Below, one piece after another: positions 4,903 to 5,349 of a stretch of 5,349 nt of DNA. Position numbers and translations under genes: made by a program. Every line of letters begins with the position of its first letter. Position 1 is the stretch's first letter. This DNA comes from Candidatus Woesearchaeota archaeon (lineage in GTDB: Archaea > Nanobdellota > Nanobdellia > Woesearchaeales > GW2011-AR4): NCBI GenBank assembly GCA_030631975.1, contig DAOVKD010000057.1, positions 1-5,349 on the forward strand, read 5' to 3'. A model generated the notes under the pieces. The model was not told the DNA's origin. It saw only the letters and a program-made list of their open reading frames with translations, and made no database searches.

Positions 4903-4907
4903 TAAAT
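4899..4907 (+). promoter_or_regulatory. TATA box of the winged-helix gene at 4940
   Basis: TTTATAAAT is centred 37 bases before ATG 4940, preceded by an A/G-rich BRE-like stretch (GTAAAGAA, 4888-4895). Initiation would fall near 4928, leaving a leader of about 12 bases with at most a weak GTGG ribosome site (4928-4931). Confidence 0.6.
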
Positions 4908-4939
4908 CTATTAAAAATAAAGTTTTAGTGGTTATTTAA

Positions 4940-5349
4940 ATGTTTGTCATAGAAAAAGACAAGAACGAAATTTATTCTTTGCCTGCAAAAGAGCTGAAAT
5001 TTAATAGTTTGAAGAATCTCGGGACTGAATTAGCGCAAAAAATCATTAAATGTATTTCTGAAGAGGCAAAATATCCCGCGGATATTGCCAAAGAACTGAA
5101 AGTGCATGAGCAAAAAGTGTATTATCATATAAGAAATCTGGAGAAAGCAGGTATAATCAAAATTGCAAAAAAAGAGACAAAACAAGGCGCGGTTGCAAAT
5201 TACTATATCCTGACAGAGCCTGCTTTTATTGTTAAATTTAAAGAACTGCAGCAAACACAAAAAATTTCTCAGTTCAGGAATGAATCAGCTTATTTAGAGC
5301 CTTTTGTAACAAACGGCAAGTTAGATGCATTAATCATTGTAGGAAGCCC
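4940..5349 (+). CDS. ArsR-like winged-helix transcriptional regulator, 3' end outside window
   Basis: The frame runs from ATG 4940 to the window edge without a stop (136 full codons). Residues about 29-92 form a winged helix: helices at 29-42 and 46-54 (PADIAKELKV), a recognition helix at 57-70 containing EQKVYYHIRNLEKAGII, and a basic wing followed by NYYILTEP. Residues 93-118 look like a linker or helical segment. From 120 on, LEPFVTNGKLDALIIVGS (next residue Pro) begins a second domain with a beta strand and a Gly-Ser-Pro loop, cut off by the window edge. This is an archaeal regulator with an additional C-terminal domain, possibly ligand- or nucleotide-binding. I cannot name the family from the part visible. 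The start is supported by the TATA box at 4899-4907. The DNA-binding call is secure. Confidence 0.8.
   Translation, partial: MFVIEKDKNEIYSLPAKELKFNSLKNLGTELAQKIIKCISEEAKYPADIAKELKVHEQKVYYHIRNLEKAGIIKIAKKETKQGAVANYYILTEPAFIVKFKELQQTQKISQFRNESAYLEPFVTNGKLDALIIVGS

Noticed and set aside
5030..5260. Minus-strand frame of 76 codons
   Set aside because: It lies opposite the clear winged-helix domain and has Phe/Cys-rich antisense composition.
1..5349. CRISPR array, rRNA or tRNA genes
   Set aside because: I saw no regularly spaced short repeats and no tRNA or rRNA-like structure on either strand by eye.

Overview
The window looks like a piece of a small, AT-rich archaeal genome, most likely a DPANN-type archaeon (Woesearchaeota or Pacearchaeota-like). 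This placement is inference from style, not from a marker gene. The style includes TATA boxes of the TTTATATA type 25-40 bases before start codons, one apparently leaderless gene, a GGTGAG ribosome site, lysine-rich proteins and archaeal winged-helix regulators. There is no rRNA, tRNA, CRISPR array, integrase or transposase in view.

Layout. 1-304 is the 3' end of a gene for a protein with a C-terminal membrane anchor. 305-566 holds a decayed minus-strand gene remnant (352-490), a small hairpin and two TATA-like boxes. 567-2215 is a two-gene operon: a double winged-helix protein of 301 aa and a nucleotidyltransferase of 247 aa, with stop and start codons overlapping, organised like an AbiE-type (type IV) toxin-antitoxin or phage-defence pair. 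2216-2434 holds a possible 56-codon small gene. 2435-2665 is a headless second copy of the membrane-protein tail, 91% identical to the first and without indels. The operon is therefore bracketed by direct repeats about 270 bp long (72-345 and 2433-2706). 2666-3056 contains a cysteine-rich small reading frame without an ATG and the promoter of the next gene.

3057-4301 encodes a 414-aa Fic-domain AMP-transferase with an N-terminal winged-helix region and a built-in inhibitory motif. Convergent to it, with a 23-bp tail overlap, is a minus-strand pair (4825 to 4279): a short MNT-type nucleotidyltransferase that appears to lack its natural N-terminus, and an 80-aa unknown partner. Facing away from that pair, 4940-5349 starts an ArsR-like winged-helix regulator that runs off the window. 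Its TATA box overlaps a perfect 14-bp palindrome.

How it fits together. Three different protein families that transfer nucleotide monophosphates (AbiEii-like/DUF6036-like, Fic, MNT) lie within about 3.4 kb, each linked to winged-helix DNA-binding or small partner genes. With the repeat-bracketed cassette and at least two gene remnants, this reads as a toxin-antitoxin/defence-type accessory region with recent rearrangement. The functional reading is inference from motifs and gene order.
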